DNA of 56,455 nt from an uncultured Candidatus Poseidoniales archaeon (GTDB lineage Archaea > Thermoplasmatota > Poseidoniia > Poseidoniales > Poseidoniaceae), in contig CAJJCP010000033.1 of assembly GCA_905182715.1 (NCBI GenBank), positions 1-56,455 on the forward strand, written 5' to 3'. Positions 1-8,709 of the stretch are shown here, piece after piece. The notes below the pieces were generated by a model. That model was not told where the DNA came from. It worked only from the letters and a program-made list of their open reading frames with translations, and did not search any database. The first letter of the stretch is position 1. Each line of letters opens with the position of its first letter. The translations under genes were made by a program, and so were the position numbers.

Positions 1-103
1 GAAAATACATTGAATAATTCTCATCCAAGTCTGGAAGTTGGATAACACCCTACCACCATTCGAGTGTACTCGTAATAGCATCGCAAAAATGGGGTGAAAA
101 GAA

Positions 104-114
104 TTTTTAATATT
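104..114 (+). promoter_or_regulatory. Possible TATA box upstream of the TSUP transporter gene
   Basis: An AT-rich stretch (TTTTTAATATT) lies about 65 bases before the ATG at 178. It resembles an archaeal TATA element and would place a transcript start near 140. A short inverted repeat (CGAGT, 2-base spacer, ACTCG) at 61-72 lies just upstream and could be an operator. This is by eye only. Confidence 0.35.
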
Positions 115-177
115 ACTTCTAGCGACTTGAATCAAGAGCATCCGCAATCTTATTGAGTGCTTTTCCATGGGTAAACC

Positions 178-927
178 ATGGACTTGGAACTGGTTGTGTT
201 CAGTCTGCTCGCAACCTTTGTTGCAGCTGCGCTGACAGTGCCTGCCGGTTTCGGTTTGGCCACCATGATCACGCCTGTGGTTTTTCTTTGGCTCGATCCA
301 CATGAAGCAGTGGCGGTTGTGGCCATTGTTCACGGCTCACACAATGCGTGGAAACTCAAGGTGCTCCGGGAAAGCGTCGATTACACCGCCGTACGTCGCT
401 TTGGTTGGGCGATGGTAGTTGGGGCGCTCATCGGGGCTTCACTCAATACGGTGGTGGAATCAGGGCCGTTGCTGTTGATTGTTGGCGTGGCGCTGATCGT
501 GTTACCTCTGCTTTCAATCACAGAGGGTTGGACCAATTTCCGCCTGCCTGAGGCTGAGGATCGCATCGGCGGTTTCGGCTCGGGTTTTTTCGGCGGGCTC
601 ACCGGTCACCAAGGGGCATTGCGAGCCATGTTTTTGCAGAAGCGTCTGCCAAACAAAACCGAGTATGCAGCAACTGCTGCTGTGCTTGCCCTTGTCGTTG
701 ACCTCACCCGCATTCCAGTCTATGTGGCCTTGGAAGGCTGGCAGATTCTCGATGCAGGTTGGCTGATCGTTGGCCTGGTGTTGGCAGCAATCTTGGGTGT
801 TCAATTGGGCAAACGCTGGTTGAAGAAATGGAAATCCGATACCATCCGTAATGGGATCTTGGTGGCGATTGTTGCCAGCGGCGTTCTTTACATCAAAGAA
901 GCAGCTGTTGCGCTCGGGTGGCTCTAA
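178..927 (+). CDS. TSUP-family (TauE/SafE) membrane transporter
   Basis: A 249-residue, very hydrophobic protein with about seven or eight predicted membrane helices. It has the layout of the TauE/SafE (TSUP) family, which exports or imports sulfite, sulfonates or other small organosulfur anions. Two halves are visible: an N-terminal segment with a proline/glycine-rich first helix (residues about 5-35, containing PAGFGLATMITP), and a second half that begins with a GSGFFGGLTGHQGAL-type glycine-rich stretch near residues 135-150, typical of the family's internal repeat. Length is normal for the family. The ATG at 178 begins directly after a small AT-rich leader. The gene stands alone; the next gene is 234 bases downstream. 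The substrate cannot be told from sequence. Confidence 0.8.
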   Translation: MDLELVVFSLLATFVAAALTVPAGFGLATMITPVVFLWLDPHEAVAVVAIVHGSHNAWKLKVLRESVDYTAVRRFGWAMVVGALIGASLNTVVESGPLLLIVGVALIVLPLLSITEGWTNFRLPEAEDRIGGFGSGFFGGLTGHQGALRAMFLQKRLPNKTEYAATAAVLALVVDLTRIPVYVALEGWQILDAGWLIVGLVLAAILGVQLGKRWLKKWKSDTIRNGILVAIVASGVLYIKEAAVALGWL

Positions 928-1027
928 ACAAAGTCTGGGATTTTCCTTATTTTGAGATCCCATTCGATGCACAGCGTTAGTGTCTAAAGACTCCTTATAG
1001 AGGGAACTCTAAACCTTACTCAAAGTT

Positions 1028-1044
1028 TGAACAGAGTCTGGGAT
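1028..1044 (+). repeat. 17-base direct repeat, copy 1
   Basis: The sequence TGAACAGAGTCTGGGAT occurs here and again, identically, at 1932-1948. A diverged relative (AACAAAGTCTGGGAT) sits at 927-941, at the stop codon of the transporter gene. The two exact copies bracket the zinc-ribbon membrane protein gene. Confidence 0.6.
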
Positions 1045-1160
1045 TGAAAAAACGCAGTGCTAGATTTAACAAATAGATTTTGTAAAGCGGGTATTCGCAT
1101 GGGCCTCTTTTGAAATTAGACCGGCTAAACCATTATCAATTCTAAGTTCCTAGATAGGCT

Positions 1161-1838
1161 ATGGTTGACATTCAATGTCCTCATTGTGAAGAGGAAATTC
1201 AATTGGAGGATGATGCATTTGGTGAATTCCAATGTCCGTACTGTGAAGGAGAATTTGAGTGGGGGGAAACACCGAAAGCGAGAGAAAAAGAGGGGGTTTA
1301 TTCTAACCCAATGAGCGGTACTAAGGCTGCTTCTCATGCCCTCCATGGGGTAGGAGGATTGATGTTGATAATTGGTGCATTCACCGGTTGGATTGCAATT
1401 GTATTTGATGACATGATAAGTGCTGGACCATTTGGCTTGAAAGTGTCAATCTTTGGATTCAGTGCTAAAAGCGGATGGTTTAATTTCTTTGAAGAGGATT
1501 CTTTCCTGGCTATTTTTGGCATCATATTCATGATTCTTATCCTAATAGCAATCGTTGTACAAATTGCACATTTGGTGTTCAGAGTAGTCATTCACATGGA
1601 AGATTCTGGAACACTCGAAGTTGGTCAGGAAATGGCATACCGTTCTTACACATACCGATGGCACACATCATTGGCAGCATTCGTCTGTTCTGTAGCAGGA
1701 TTGATCGTGATGGAAATTGGTTTACTGATTGGTTTTGGAGAGATGGGTTTCCCTCTCCCTAGCCTCTTTTCAATTTTACTCATTGGAGTTCTTGGCGGAC
1801 AATTCTTCATGATGAATTTAGAATTAGCTAATGAATGA
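1161..1838 (+). CDS. Membrane protein with N-terminal zinc ribbon
   Basis: A 225-residue protein. The N terminus is a small zinc ribbon: C6-x2-C9 and C25-x2-C28, in the style of the short cytoplasmic zinc ribbons common in archaeal membrane proteins. About four hydrophobic segments follow (roughly residues 58-82, 108-138, 168-194 and 198-220), so the ribbon sits at the cytoplasmic end of a multi-pass protein. No catalytic motif is visible and I cannot assign a function. The ATG at 1161 begins five residues before the first cysteine and is the only sensible start. The gene is bracketed by exact 17-base direct repeats, which hints that it arrived as a unit. Confidence 0.7.
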   Translation: MVDIQCPHCEEEIQLEDDAFGEFQCPYCEGEFEWGETPKAREKEGVYSNPMSGTKAASHALHGVGGLMLIIGAFTGWIAIVFDDMISAGPFGLKVSIFGFSAKSGWFNFFEEDSFLAIFGIIFMILILIAIVVQIAHLVFRVVIHMEDSGTLEVGQEMAYRSYTYRWHTSLAAFVCSVAGLIVMEIGLLIGFGEMGFPLPSLFSILLIGVLGGQFFMMNLELANE

Positions 1839-1931
1839 AAGAGTCATTCCTCTATCAATCCTGCTGTGCACAGAACAGCAAGTGAGGTTGCAGGAATGGA
1901 TTTTGCGCAGGTCATTACAGTCGTTAGCGTC

Positions 1932-1948
1932 TGAACAGAGTCTGGGAT
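1932..1948 (+). repeat. 17-base direct repeat, copy 2
   Basis: An exact second copy of TGAACAGAGTCTGGGAT, 904 bases after the first. It lies between the zinc-ribbon membrane gene and the 3' end of the phosphatidyltransferase gene on the other strand. Confidence 0.6.
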
Positions 1949-1971
1949 GTGGAACGATGCGTCCACTTTCA

Positions 1972-2745
1972 TCAGAGTCGGCTTCGGATAATGACTGCGG
2001 CCATCAACGATCCATTGACACCCAAAATCAAGTGTGGGAGATAGTCGAGATTCTGCGTAAGGGCAAGCCCAAAGATGAGCAACGATTGCATACCGTATCC
2101 AAGTGAAGAAGAAACCGTCAATTCAAACAAGAGTTTCTTCGAACCTTTCCCCGTTAAGGTGGAAATAATACTGTCTTGCCAACTGAAAAATATGAGATAA
2201 ATGGTGTGAAAAATATTCACATTTCGTTGGCGTTCCCATGGTTGAGCAACGGGGCGAATACGCTCATCAATCCGGCTGGTCGAGTCACCTGAACCGAGGA
2301 CCCGCATCCGTATTGAAAAATGGTTGAACAATGAATACTGAAAGAGTACGGCTAAAATCATGAGTGAGGTCAAACCGATGTCCCAGGCCAAAAGGCTTCC
2401 AAATGCCCACATGACCGCAATCAGTCCAATCGTATCTGCTACGGTATCCCAGTATCTTCCAACGTGGGATGGTCGTTCACGAATACGAGCTAATTCACCG
2501 TCGACCGCATCGAGTACGCCTTTGATGATTAACAGAAAGCAACCTTCTCTTGTGTGCCCCTCAAAAATAAGCCAAGCACAAAACAAGGAAAGTACGAAAT
2601 GAAGATTGGTAACTTGTATCACTGAGACAGGCTTCTCTTTCAAGAAATTGGCAAGAATTCGAGCAAATGGCCTACCCCATTCTGATAAATCAATGACATT
2701 GCTTTTGCCGTATTTTCTTTTCGTCACAGATACGCCCTTATCCAT
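1972..2745 (-). CDS. CDP-alcohol phosphatidyltransferase family protein
   Basis: A 257-residue multi-pass membrane enzyme of phospholipid headgroup synthesis. It should transfer a phosphatidyl-type group from a CDP-activated lipid to an alcohol such as inositol phosphate, glycerol phosphate or serine. The full family signature is visible: D79-x2-D82-G83-x2-A86-R87-x8-G96-x3-D100-x3-D104, whose four aspartates bind the catalytic metals. Hydrophobic helices flank it at about 45-75, 103-135 and 205-255. Length is slightly above the 200-residue minimum of the family. The acceptor alcohol cannot be read from sequence. It is divergent from the NERD-S1 gene, with a shared 151-base upstream region that should hold both promoters. 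Confidence 0.85.
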   Translation of the reverse strand: MDKGVSVTKRKYGKSNVIDLSEWGRPFARILANFLKEKPVSVIQVTNLHFVLSLFCAWLIFEGHTREGCFLLIIKGVLDAVDGELARIRERPSHVGRYWDTVADTIGLIAVMWAFGSLLAWDIGLTSLMILAVLFQYSLFNHFSIRMRVLGSGDSTSRIDERIRPVAQPWERQRNVNIFHTIYLIFFSWQDSIISTLTGKGSKKLLFELTVSSSLGYGMQSLLIFGLALTQNLDYLPHLILGVNGSLMAAVIIRSRL

Positions 2746-2896
2746 TCCTGCGGCACATTACACATAGGTATTGAGTATGAAAGTAAGCCACATACCCCTG
2801 CCTCGGACCTTTTTGATTTGGCCGTAATATGTCTTTCGAGTTTAGAATCTAGCATCTGTGACACTCTTCAAGTAGTGTAACTCTATTTGAGAATAC

Positions 2897-4129
2897 ATGG
2901 GCTGGCTTTCAAATTACAAATGGATCCAATCGTTGAGGCACCAAAATTTGCCAAAACCAGATTACGCAAAGGCATCTGCGACCAAAGCAGAGAACAAGGC
3001 GGCTTCAAAGATTCGGAAATTCTCTAATGTGATCAAAGTATATCACGCACTTCGCCTCAACACCATTACAGGGGGATACAGTCGCAGAGAAGTCGACCTT
3101 CTTGTTTTGATGAAAGATCGTATTGTGCTCATTGAAGTGAAGAATTTTGCTGGTACTGTTCAAATGAACTCTCAAGGAGAACTACTTCAAAATGGAATAA
3201 ATCGTAATTGGAGATTTTCTCGACTTGATGACGCCAAACTTCGTCTTATCGATATTATGCGAGAAACAGGGATTGAACTTGGTAAAGCAAAGGTACATTC
3301 GATATTAGCATTACTTGGCTCAGGCAATATGGATGATTCAGTTACCGCAGGGAATCGACTTACCGGTTCCACGGTGGTTGATTCAATGGCTCGGCTTGAA
3401 AAATATCTTGCTCGACCGCTCGACGAAGATGGTTCGTTTAGTAAAAAACACCTCGAAGCAATCAAATCTTTTCTCGATTTATGCGGCACATGGGATTGCT
3501 TGAAGTGTGCTAATGATGTTGAAATTGAAGGAGATTTTCTTACGAACGCTCTGGTCGACTCTTGGAGAGAAGTCTATCATGAGGGACGATTTTTTAATCG
3601 ACGAGGTTGGTTTAGCACACTCTTCTTTGGCCCTGCCATACAAGGGGAGATGACGGATTGGAATGGTCAAGACTCTATTATTAGCCTTGAACCTCACCAG
3701 ATACTCAGTTTCAAAAAACCAGGAGAGAAAGACTCATCTTATCGTATTGACAACCTTCATTCGTTTAAATTCGGCTACAAAGAATTACCTGATTGGTCTA
3801 AGATTACATTAATTTCCGTTCGAGATGCAGAAGCGGAAAGACCACAACATAATGCGTCACAGTCAATTAATTCCAAGAGGGACAAGTCACCTTATGCGAT
3901 AGGCGATACAGTTAGAGATGCTACAGTCTCCTTTCACCATGATAACGGTATTTTATTCCGCCTCAATTCAAAAAACAAAGGCATGTTCTTTTCAAATAAA
4001 ATGTCAAACTTAGAATGGGAAAACCGGGAAATGCTCTATCCTATTGGTACACCTTTCGCTGTTAAGATTCAGTCTATTAGGAAAAAAAGGAACAAATGGG
4101 AGTTTGAAGTATCCCCCCTCGAAAATTAG
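2897..4129 (+). CDS. NERD-domain (nuclease-related) protein with C-terminal S1-like domain
   Basis: A 410-residue soluble protein. Residues about 32-150 form a NERD (nuclease-related) domain: after an alpha-helical start, D67 in a REVDLLV strand and E80-x-K82 in an IEVK strand give the D...ExK arrangement of PD-(D/E)xK nuclease folds. The middle (about 150-320) is not recognised. Residues about 325-408 look like an S1/OB-fold RNA-binding module: a G-D-x-V strand, a central glycine before an F-x-L strand, and an I-G-T-P-F-x-V-K-I strand near the end. NERD is known as a domain of bacterial and archaeal proteins of mostly uncharacterised, putative nuclease function. The added S1-like module suggests RNA as substrate, which is inference. 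The ATG at 2897 follows an AT-rich leader. Confidence 0.65.
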   Translation: MGWLSNYKWIQSLRHQNLPKPDYAKASATKAENKAASKIRKFSNVIKVYHALRLNTITGGYSRREVDLLVLMKDRIVLIEVKNFAGTVQMNSQGELLQNGINRNWRFSRLDDAKLRLIDIMRETGIELGKAKVHSILALLGSGNMDDSVTAGNRLTGSTVVDSMARLEKYLARPLDEDGSFSKKHLEAIKSFLDLCGTWDCLKCANDVEIEGDFLTNALVDSWREVYHEGRFFNRRGWFSTLFFGPAIQGEMTDWNGQDSIISLEPHQILSFKKPGEKDSSYRIDNLHSFKFGYKELPDWSKITLISVRDAEAERPQHNASQSINSKRDKSPYAIGDTVRDATVSFHHDNGILFRLNSKNKGMFFSNKMSNLEWENREMLYPIGTPFAVKIQSIRKKRNKWEFEVSPLEN

Positions 4130-4268
4130 TTGCTGATATTTCTAACAAACGCAGTAGAAAGAGGTTCAAAGTAGATATTTTCCCCAGCCCGTATTTCAAA
4201 GTATTCGAGGGTCTAATCACATCTAAGTTGGACAGTGACTTATTAACAGTAGAATTCTTGATTGAGTG

Positions 4269-5789
4269 ATGATTCATAAGACGCCCTTTGGACTTCTGAA
4301 ATCTCCACCTCGGGTAAATCTGAAAAAACGCGATGCAGTATTACGCGCTTTACGTTGGTGTGAAACCATCCTCGCAGGGAGTCTTTGGACACCGAAATCA
4401 ATTGGCCACAAGATTTCACTTCAACGAACTATCAATGAACAAACGATTGAAATCTTCCCCCTTGAAGCCGCCTTTCTTGACCTTGGAATGAAGTCACGAT
4501 TCGTCGCAGCCCACCTACCGATTCATCTCAACAATTCGAATGCATGCGTTCGCTCAACACATCATCACCCTCGTCCTTTACACACCGATATGATCGCCAG
4601 TGTGATGTTACTCTTGGGCAGTGCCGATTTCAATCCTGCTGAAGTTCCAAGAACACTACGTTCTATTCTCTCTGTAGAACAGCTTGCTGCACTCCCCCCC
4701 CAGCGTGGCCTCTATACCCCTGCACCGGTTTTGGACAGCCATCCACTTACCATGGCTGATGAAGAAGCACGTGAATATATCCTTACAACACCAGAGCATG
4801 ATTGGCAACACCATGCGGACCGTTTGTCTGTCCGTTTACAACCGAACACGCTTCGTTGGATTTTGTTTCACTTGATCGGAACTCAGCCTTCTACATCCAC
4901 TTGTCCTTGGGCGATTGGAAAATTGTATGCCGAAAGAGACCTCTTTCCGTATACAGACATCGTAGAGGCCCTCACCCATCAAAACATGTCGGTTCGTTCG
5001 TGGGCAGTGATGACTCTCCATTCTGATGACGAAAAAGCCCTCCTTGATGTGTTAAAACCAATTCGTTATGACCGAAACCCGTTGGTGACACACAAAGTAT
5101 TGACGCGAATACGAGGATTTGCCCTTTCAGATGAAGAGAAAATCAAATTGATGACGCCCTTATTCGAATTGCGCCGTTATCGCAGTATAGCCATTACCCA
5201 TCTGGGTCATCTTTCGCTCGAACCAGCTCGTAAGTTCGAACTTTTGACACCGTTTCTTACAAGTACAAACATCGACGAAGTGGTTTCAGCGATTCGAGGA
5301 TTGCGTGATTCAGGCAGTGAACAAACAGAACAAGCCTTGATCCAATGTTTTGACCATGAGGCTCGCAAGGTTCTCAGGTGCTTACTTCAATCCGTTGCGT
5401 CGTTTGGACCCTGGTTTGAACCGTATGCACAACACCTGAGTACGATCCCAGAGTTATATTCGGATCTCTTGAAAGCGATGAAACGTTCCTATGGGTTTAA
5501 TCAAGTGCCAATCATTGAAACAATCATCGATGGTGAAACCAATCACACTGTTGTTCGGGGATTAGCCCTTTTATCGAGTCTTCATTCAGATGAAGCCATC
5601 GAAATTTTAGGTTCATACCTCTCGACTCACGAATCGCGATACATCCGCCGTCATGCTGCAGAATACATCGGTGAAGCAGGTCACCTTGCAGGATTGCCTT
5701 TCCTCCATCAAGCCAATAATGACATCTCAAACGGCGTTCGAACATCAGCAAATCGGTCCATTGAGATGATTCTCAAAGCAGGAAACTAG
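4269..5789 (+). CDS. HEAT-repeat-like helical protein of unknown function
   Basis: About 506 residues, no signal peptide and no membrane helix. The second half (about residues 215-505) is a run of paired helices with the spacing of HEAT/PBS-lyase-type repeats (for example V-R-S-W-A-V-M-T-L and IRRHAAEYIGEAG). Such alpha-solenoids are usually scaffolds or regulators. The N-terminal 200 residues show no domain I recognise and contain a histidine-rich stretch (THHHPRPLH). An in-frame GTG at 4266 precedes the ATG; I prefer the ATG at 4269. The frame runs uninterrupted across a C8 homopolymer at 4694-4701, an indication that the sequence is accurate here. The 3' neighbour is convergent, only 11 bases away. 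Confidence 0.6.
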   Translation: MIHKTPFGLLKSPPRVNLKKRDAVLRALRWCETILAGSLWTPKSIGHKISLQRTINEQTIEIFPLEAAFLDLGMKSRFVAAHLPIHLNNSNACVRSTHHHPRPLHTDMIASVMLLLGSADFNPAEVPRTLRSILSVEQLAALPPQRGLYTPAPVLDSHPLTMADEEAREYILTTPEHDWQHHADRLSVRLQPNTLRWILFHLIGTQPSTSTCPWAIGKLYAERDLFPYTDIVEALTHQNMSVRSWAVMTLHSDDEKALLDVLKPIRYDRNPLVTHKVLTRIRGFALSDEEKIKLMTPLFELRRYRSIAITHLGHLSLEPARKFELLTPFLTSTNIDEVVSAIRGLRDSGSEQTEQALIQCFDHEARKVLRCLLQSVASFGPWFEPYAQHLSTIPELYSDLLKAMKRSYGFNQVPIIETIIDGETNHTVVRGLALLSSLHSDEAIEILGSYLSTHESRYIRRHAAEYIGEAGHLAGLPFLHQANNDISNGVRTSANRSIEMILKAGN

Positions 5790-5800
5790 TTGTGAAAAGT

Positions 5801-6838
5801 TTATTCTTCTTCCGCACTCGACTTTTTGTTCGATGAAGCGGTGTCTCGGATTGAATTTTCTCGCTCTTCGATGGTATTTCTCAAAATCAACCCATGCAAT
5901 GTTTTAATTTTCTTATTTTCGATGAGGAGGTTGACTTTTTTCTCCAGCACGAAGAGTTCTTCGTCCGATTCAGAGCCCTTTATTTCGAGACGCAACGCTT
6001 CAAATCGCTGCCGTCGAGAAACAAAGAAATAGAGATAGATTGGAATGAGTAACAAGGGGATGACCAGTTCCTCAGTCACGATTTCAAGGACCCCCGAAAG
6101 AGAGAGTTCTAATGCTTCAGCATCGTATTCCGAAGAAGTGTCAAATCCTCCAAGGTAGAAGAAACCAGATCTGATTCCAAAATGTTGATTGAATGGAGTA
6201 TCCTCAACATTCAGTGGATCCGAACCTCGGTCTTGCTCAACAAGGTCAGGCCACCCATCGTTGTCATCATCCGTGTCTATTGCATCGGGAATATTATCGA
6301 AATCAGAATCAGCTGGGACTGAATTTGCATCCATCGGGTCATAATACGTTAAGACAAGAGAAGCAGCACGTTCCATTTCATTTGAGATACCATCGCCATC
6401 AATATCATCATCCAGTACGTCAGGTATCCAGTCCAAGTCCATATCGGAACATCCGCACAATACCACACGGCTTTTACCGCTCTTCAAAGGGCAATCATCA
6501 GTGATGTCGAGGTTTGGCTGGTCAGTAAAACCATCACCGTCAATGTCGCTCCATGCATCACTTCGGAGTGGAAATGCATCTGCGCCATCCGAGAAACTCC
6601 AGTTACTGTTCGCATCAGAATATCCGTCGCCATCACTGTCGAGGCAACCGTTTCGGTCAAGAGAAGAATTGCCAGCATCACTTGGACAATCGTCATTTTC
6701 ATCAAAGCCATCATTGTCATCATCGGTGAACAATACTTCTGTATTCTTCAATTCAGTTGTGTATTGGACTTCAGCCAGTGAACCATACAAGAGTACGAAA
6801 AGCAACGCAAGCAGGAGAGAACACATCACCTTGCGCAT
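5801..6838 (-). CDS. Exported calcium-binding (thrombospondin type 3-like) membrane-anchored protein
   Basis: About 345 residues. The ATG at 6838 gives a clean signal peptide (MRKVMCSLLLALLFVLLYG); an upstream in-frame start at 6853 is possible but less likely. The mature ectodomain (about 35-215) has at least five aspartate-rich loops of the DxDxDGxxD type, as in thrombospondin type 3 repeats, which bind calcium. A single membrane helix near residues 258-275 (LVIPLLLIPIYLYFFVSRR) is followed by a charged, probably coiled-coil cytoplasmic tail of about 70 residues. This design fits a surface or matrix protein. It is convergent with the HEAT-like gene and divergent from the thioredoxin-like gene, with a 93-base promoter region between. 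Confidence 0.7.
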   Translation of the reverse strand: MRKVMCSLLLALLFVLLYGSLAEVQYTTELKNTEVLFTDDDNDGFDENDDCPSDAGNSSLDRNGCLDSDGDGYSDANSNWSFSDGADAFPLRSDAWSDIDGDGFTDQPNLDITDDCPLKSGKSRVVLCGCSDMDLDWIPDVLDDDIDGDGISNEMERAASLVLTYYDPMDANSVPADSDFDNIPDAIDTDDDNDGWPDLVEQDRGSDPLNVEDTPFNQHFGIRSGFFYLGGFDTSSEYDAEALELSLSGVLEIVTEELVIPLLLIPIYLYFFVSRRQRFEALRLEIKGSESDEELFVLEKKVNLLIENKKIKTLHGLILRNTIEERENSIRDTASSNKKSSAEEE

Positions 6839-6931
6839 AACTCCTCCTCTCACCGTTTGGTTATCAATGTTGTAACCTCAGTGCTCATGAAAGGCATAAG
6901 TATCAATAAGAATTGACAGCGAGCGTAAAGC

Positions 6932-7432
6932 ATGCAGATGAAAGTCGCCCTCCTCGTCATACTCGTGGCCTTGTTAACCGTTACACCAGGTTGTACTTCC
7001 GGTGATGACTCAGTGGACGATGAAATGATTCCGACTTTTTCTGTCGTTGCTGATGATGAAACGACGTATTCATCTGACAACCTTCTCGGCACCCCCTACA
7101 TTCTCCACTTCTCTGCTTCATGGTGCAGTCAATGTCGACCGACCATTCATGCTGTCGATAACCAACTTTCTGAGTATACATACATTATTATTTCAACCGA
7201 TAATTCAGATAATGAAAAACTCGAGGATTGGCATCTTCAAGTGAATGAAAGTAAAGATGACAGCACTGTGGACACTCCCTTTTCTGCGAATGCTGAACTT
7301 GCAAAATCTTTGGACATCAAAAACACCCCTACTCTGATTCTCGTGAACAGTAAAGGTGTGATGATTGACCGACACATAGGTCCATTGACTGAAAGCAGTG
7401 ATATCGAAGCATTTTGGGCTAAATCCGCTTGA
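6932..7432 (+). CDS. Thioredoxin-like (TlpA/ResA-type) exported lipoprotein
   Basis: A 166-residue protein. Residues 1-20 form a signal peptide ending in a lipobox-like LTVTPGC, so C21 is probably lipid-modified. The rest is a thioredoxin fold: the active-site motif W64-C65-S-Q-C68 lies at the end of the first strand, and the cis-proline strand reads NTPTLILVN near residue 135. It should act outside the cytoplasmic membrane as a disulfide reductase or oxidase on exported proteins, like TlpA/ResA. The CSQC dipeptide is unusual compared with CGPC or CPPC and might shift the redox potential. Length is typical. The gene sits beside exported proteins, which fits the role. Confidence 0.8.
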   Translation: MQMKVALLVILVALLTVTPGCTSGDDSVDDEMIPTFSVVADDETTYSSDNLLGTPYILHFSASWCSQCRPTIHAVDNQLSEYTYIIISTDNSDNEKLEDWHLQVNESKDDSTVDTPFSANAELAKSLDIKNTPTLILVNSKGVMIDRHIGPLTESSDIEAFWAKSA

Positions 7433-7454
7433 ACATATTGTCAAAAAGGTAGTA

Positions 7455-8186
7455 TCACTCTTTCTTTAGATTCCGCTGCCGAAGCGCTTCAACTGCTACC
7501 ACACTCACTGCAACTTGCAGGTTGTAAGAAGGTACAAACCCATCCATTGGCAACAACACACAAGCATTTGCTGCGGCTAAGACTTGTTCACTGATGCCCT
7601 CTTTTTCTGCTCCGACAACCAGCATGACATCGCCGGTCAAATCCTCATCCCAGGGTCCATGTGTACCGACATCTTCGACTGCAATAATTCGAACATTGTG
7701 TGTTTTGGCAGATTCGAGAATCTCATCAGTTGTACTGTAGACAACAGGAATGAATCGGTCTGCACGCATACTCGAGCGACGAATAGTTCGGCGCTCTTCA
7801 TGGGTTTTGGATACGTTCGAAAGAACAGCATCAGCGCCTGATACTTCTGCACATCGAATGGCAAACCCGAGGTTGGTTGAATAGGTGACGCCGTCGAAAA
7901 ACCAGATCGTTCCTCCACGTTCCAAAACCTCATCCAAGTCTCCAGCGGGGATACGCCCGGTCAAAGCCAATGCGTCCACAAAACCATCAGCAGACATTCT
8001 CCAAAGGTCGTTGGTTGAACCTTCTTCAAGAGGAATGTTGTGTTGTTCACACAGATTCCGAATCTCCTCAGTGTCCTTTTCGCGGTCGACTAAAACCATC
8101 TCAATGGCTTCCTCAGAACGAAGGGCTGCAAGTACAGCATCTCTCCCGTAATCTGTCCTGCCATGAAGTGGCGTGGGCCGTAGCAC
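7455..8186 (-). CDS. SPOUT-class (TrmH/SpoU) RNA 2'-O-methyltransferase
   Basis: A 243-residue enzyme that uses S-adenosylmethionine to methylate a ribose 2'-hydroxyl in tRNA or rRNA. The C-terminal half carries the SPOUT knot motifs: V-V-G-A-E-K-E-G-I-S near residues 188-197 and L-P-M-D-G-F-V-P-S-Y-N-L-Q-V-A-V-S near 210-226, equivalent to the family's GxExxG and SLNVSxA elements. The central region has the usual asparagine/arginine-rich helix. The start appears to be GTG at 8186, since no earlier ATG is in frame. The asparagine-serine order in the last motif (SYNLQVAV) is close to canonical. The exact target nucleotide is not predictable. The 5' end is divergent from the rhodanese gene, with 28 bases between starts. 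Confidence 0.8.
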   Translation of the reverse strand: MLRPTPLHGRTDYGRDAVLAALRSEEAIEMVLVDREKDTEEIRNLCEQHNIPLEEGSTNDLWRMSADGFVDALALTGRIPAGDLDEVLERGGTIWFFDGVTYSTNLGFAIRCAEVSGADAVLSNVSKTHEERRTIRRSSMRADRFIPVVYSTTDEILESAKTHNVRIIAVEDVGTHGPWDEDLTGDVMLVVGAEKEGISEQVLAAANACVLLPMDGFVPSYNLQVAVSVVAVEALRQRNLKKE

Positions 8187-8214
8187 TCATGAGGCTATCC
8201 TCACTGGCAGGTCT

Positions 8215-8586
8215 ATGGCCAAAAAGCATAGTCCGAAATTCCTTGCAATTGTCGAGGCAGCACGCGCAGAAATCCCTGAATGCGAAGCAAAGGAACTGCG
8301 AGTGATGTTGGATGATGGAAAACCCCTCACTGTATTGGATGTCCGGGAACGGCATGAGTTCGAAAACGGCCATCTGGCGGGCGCCGTTCATGTCGGAAAA
8401 GGTGTACTTGAACGCGACATTGAAAAGCATGAACTCTCCGATGATTCACGGATTGTATTATACTGCGGCGGCGGCTTCCGAAGCGCAATAGCTGCTAAGT
8501 CGCTCAAAGAAATGGGCTACAGCAATGCAATTTCTCTTTGGGGCGGATGGCGTGGAATTCAAGCAGAAGGCTTGCGAATTGAATGA
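8215..8586 (+). CDS. Rhodanese-domain sulfurtransferase
   Basis: A single-domain rhodanese of 123 residues from the ATG at 8215 (an in-frame start at 8173 would overlap the divergent methylase gene and adds nothing domain-like). The family hallmarks are visible: L-D-V-R-E-R-H-E-F near residues 41-49, G-H-L-A-G-A near 52-57, and the active-site loop C84-G-G-G-F-R89, with the usual six-residue loop for sulfur substrates. It probably carries sulfur as a cysteine persulfide, moving it between donor and acceptor proteins. It lies between an RNA methylase and a ribosomal protein gene, so a role in tRNA thiolation is possible but unproven. Confidence 0.85.
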   Translation: MAKKHSPKFLAIVEAARAEIPECEAKELRVMLDDGKPLTVLDVRERHEFENGHLAGAVHVGKGVLERDIEKHELSDDSRIVLYCGGGFRSAIAAKSLKEMGYSNAISLWGGWRGIQAEGLRIE

Positions 8587-8709
8587 AAATCCCAAGATAA
8601 AAACGACAGCAGCACGCGTTTTACATCGGAATGGAAGACCGTTGACGCGTGGACAGACTCATAAAGGGGAGTTAAGTCGGCAGGATGCTGAGAAGCGCAG
8701 GTGTTCATT

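Noticed and set aside
514-972. Antisense frame of 152 residues opposite the transporter gene
   Set aside because: Cysteine- and histidine-rich mirror of membrane-helix codons, with no family resemblance.
1831-2106. Short frame (91 residues) after the zinc-ribbon membrane gene
   Set aside because: It overlaps the end of the phosphatidyltransferase gene on the other strand, has no ribosome-binding site and no protein-like features.
4694-4701. C8 tract as a phase-variation switch in the HEAT-like gene
   Set aside because: The frame is intact on both sides, and a single tract without variant reads is not evidence of switching; noted only as a sign of good sequence quality in this part.
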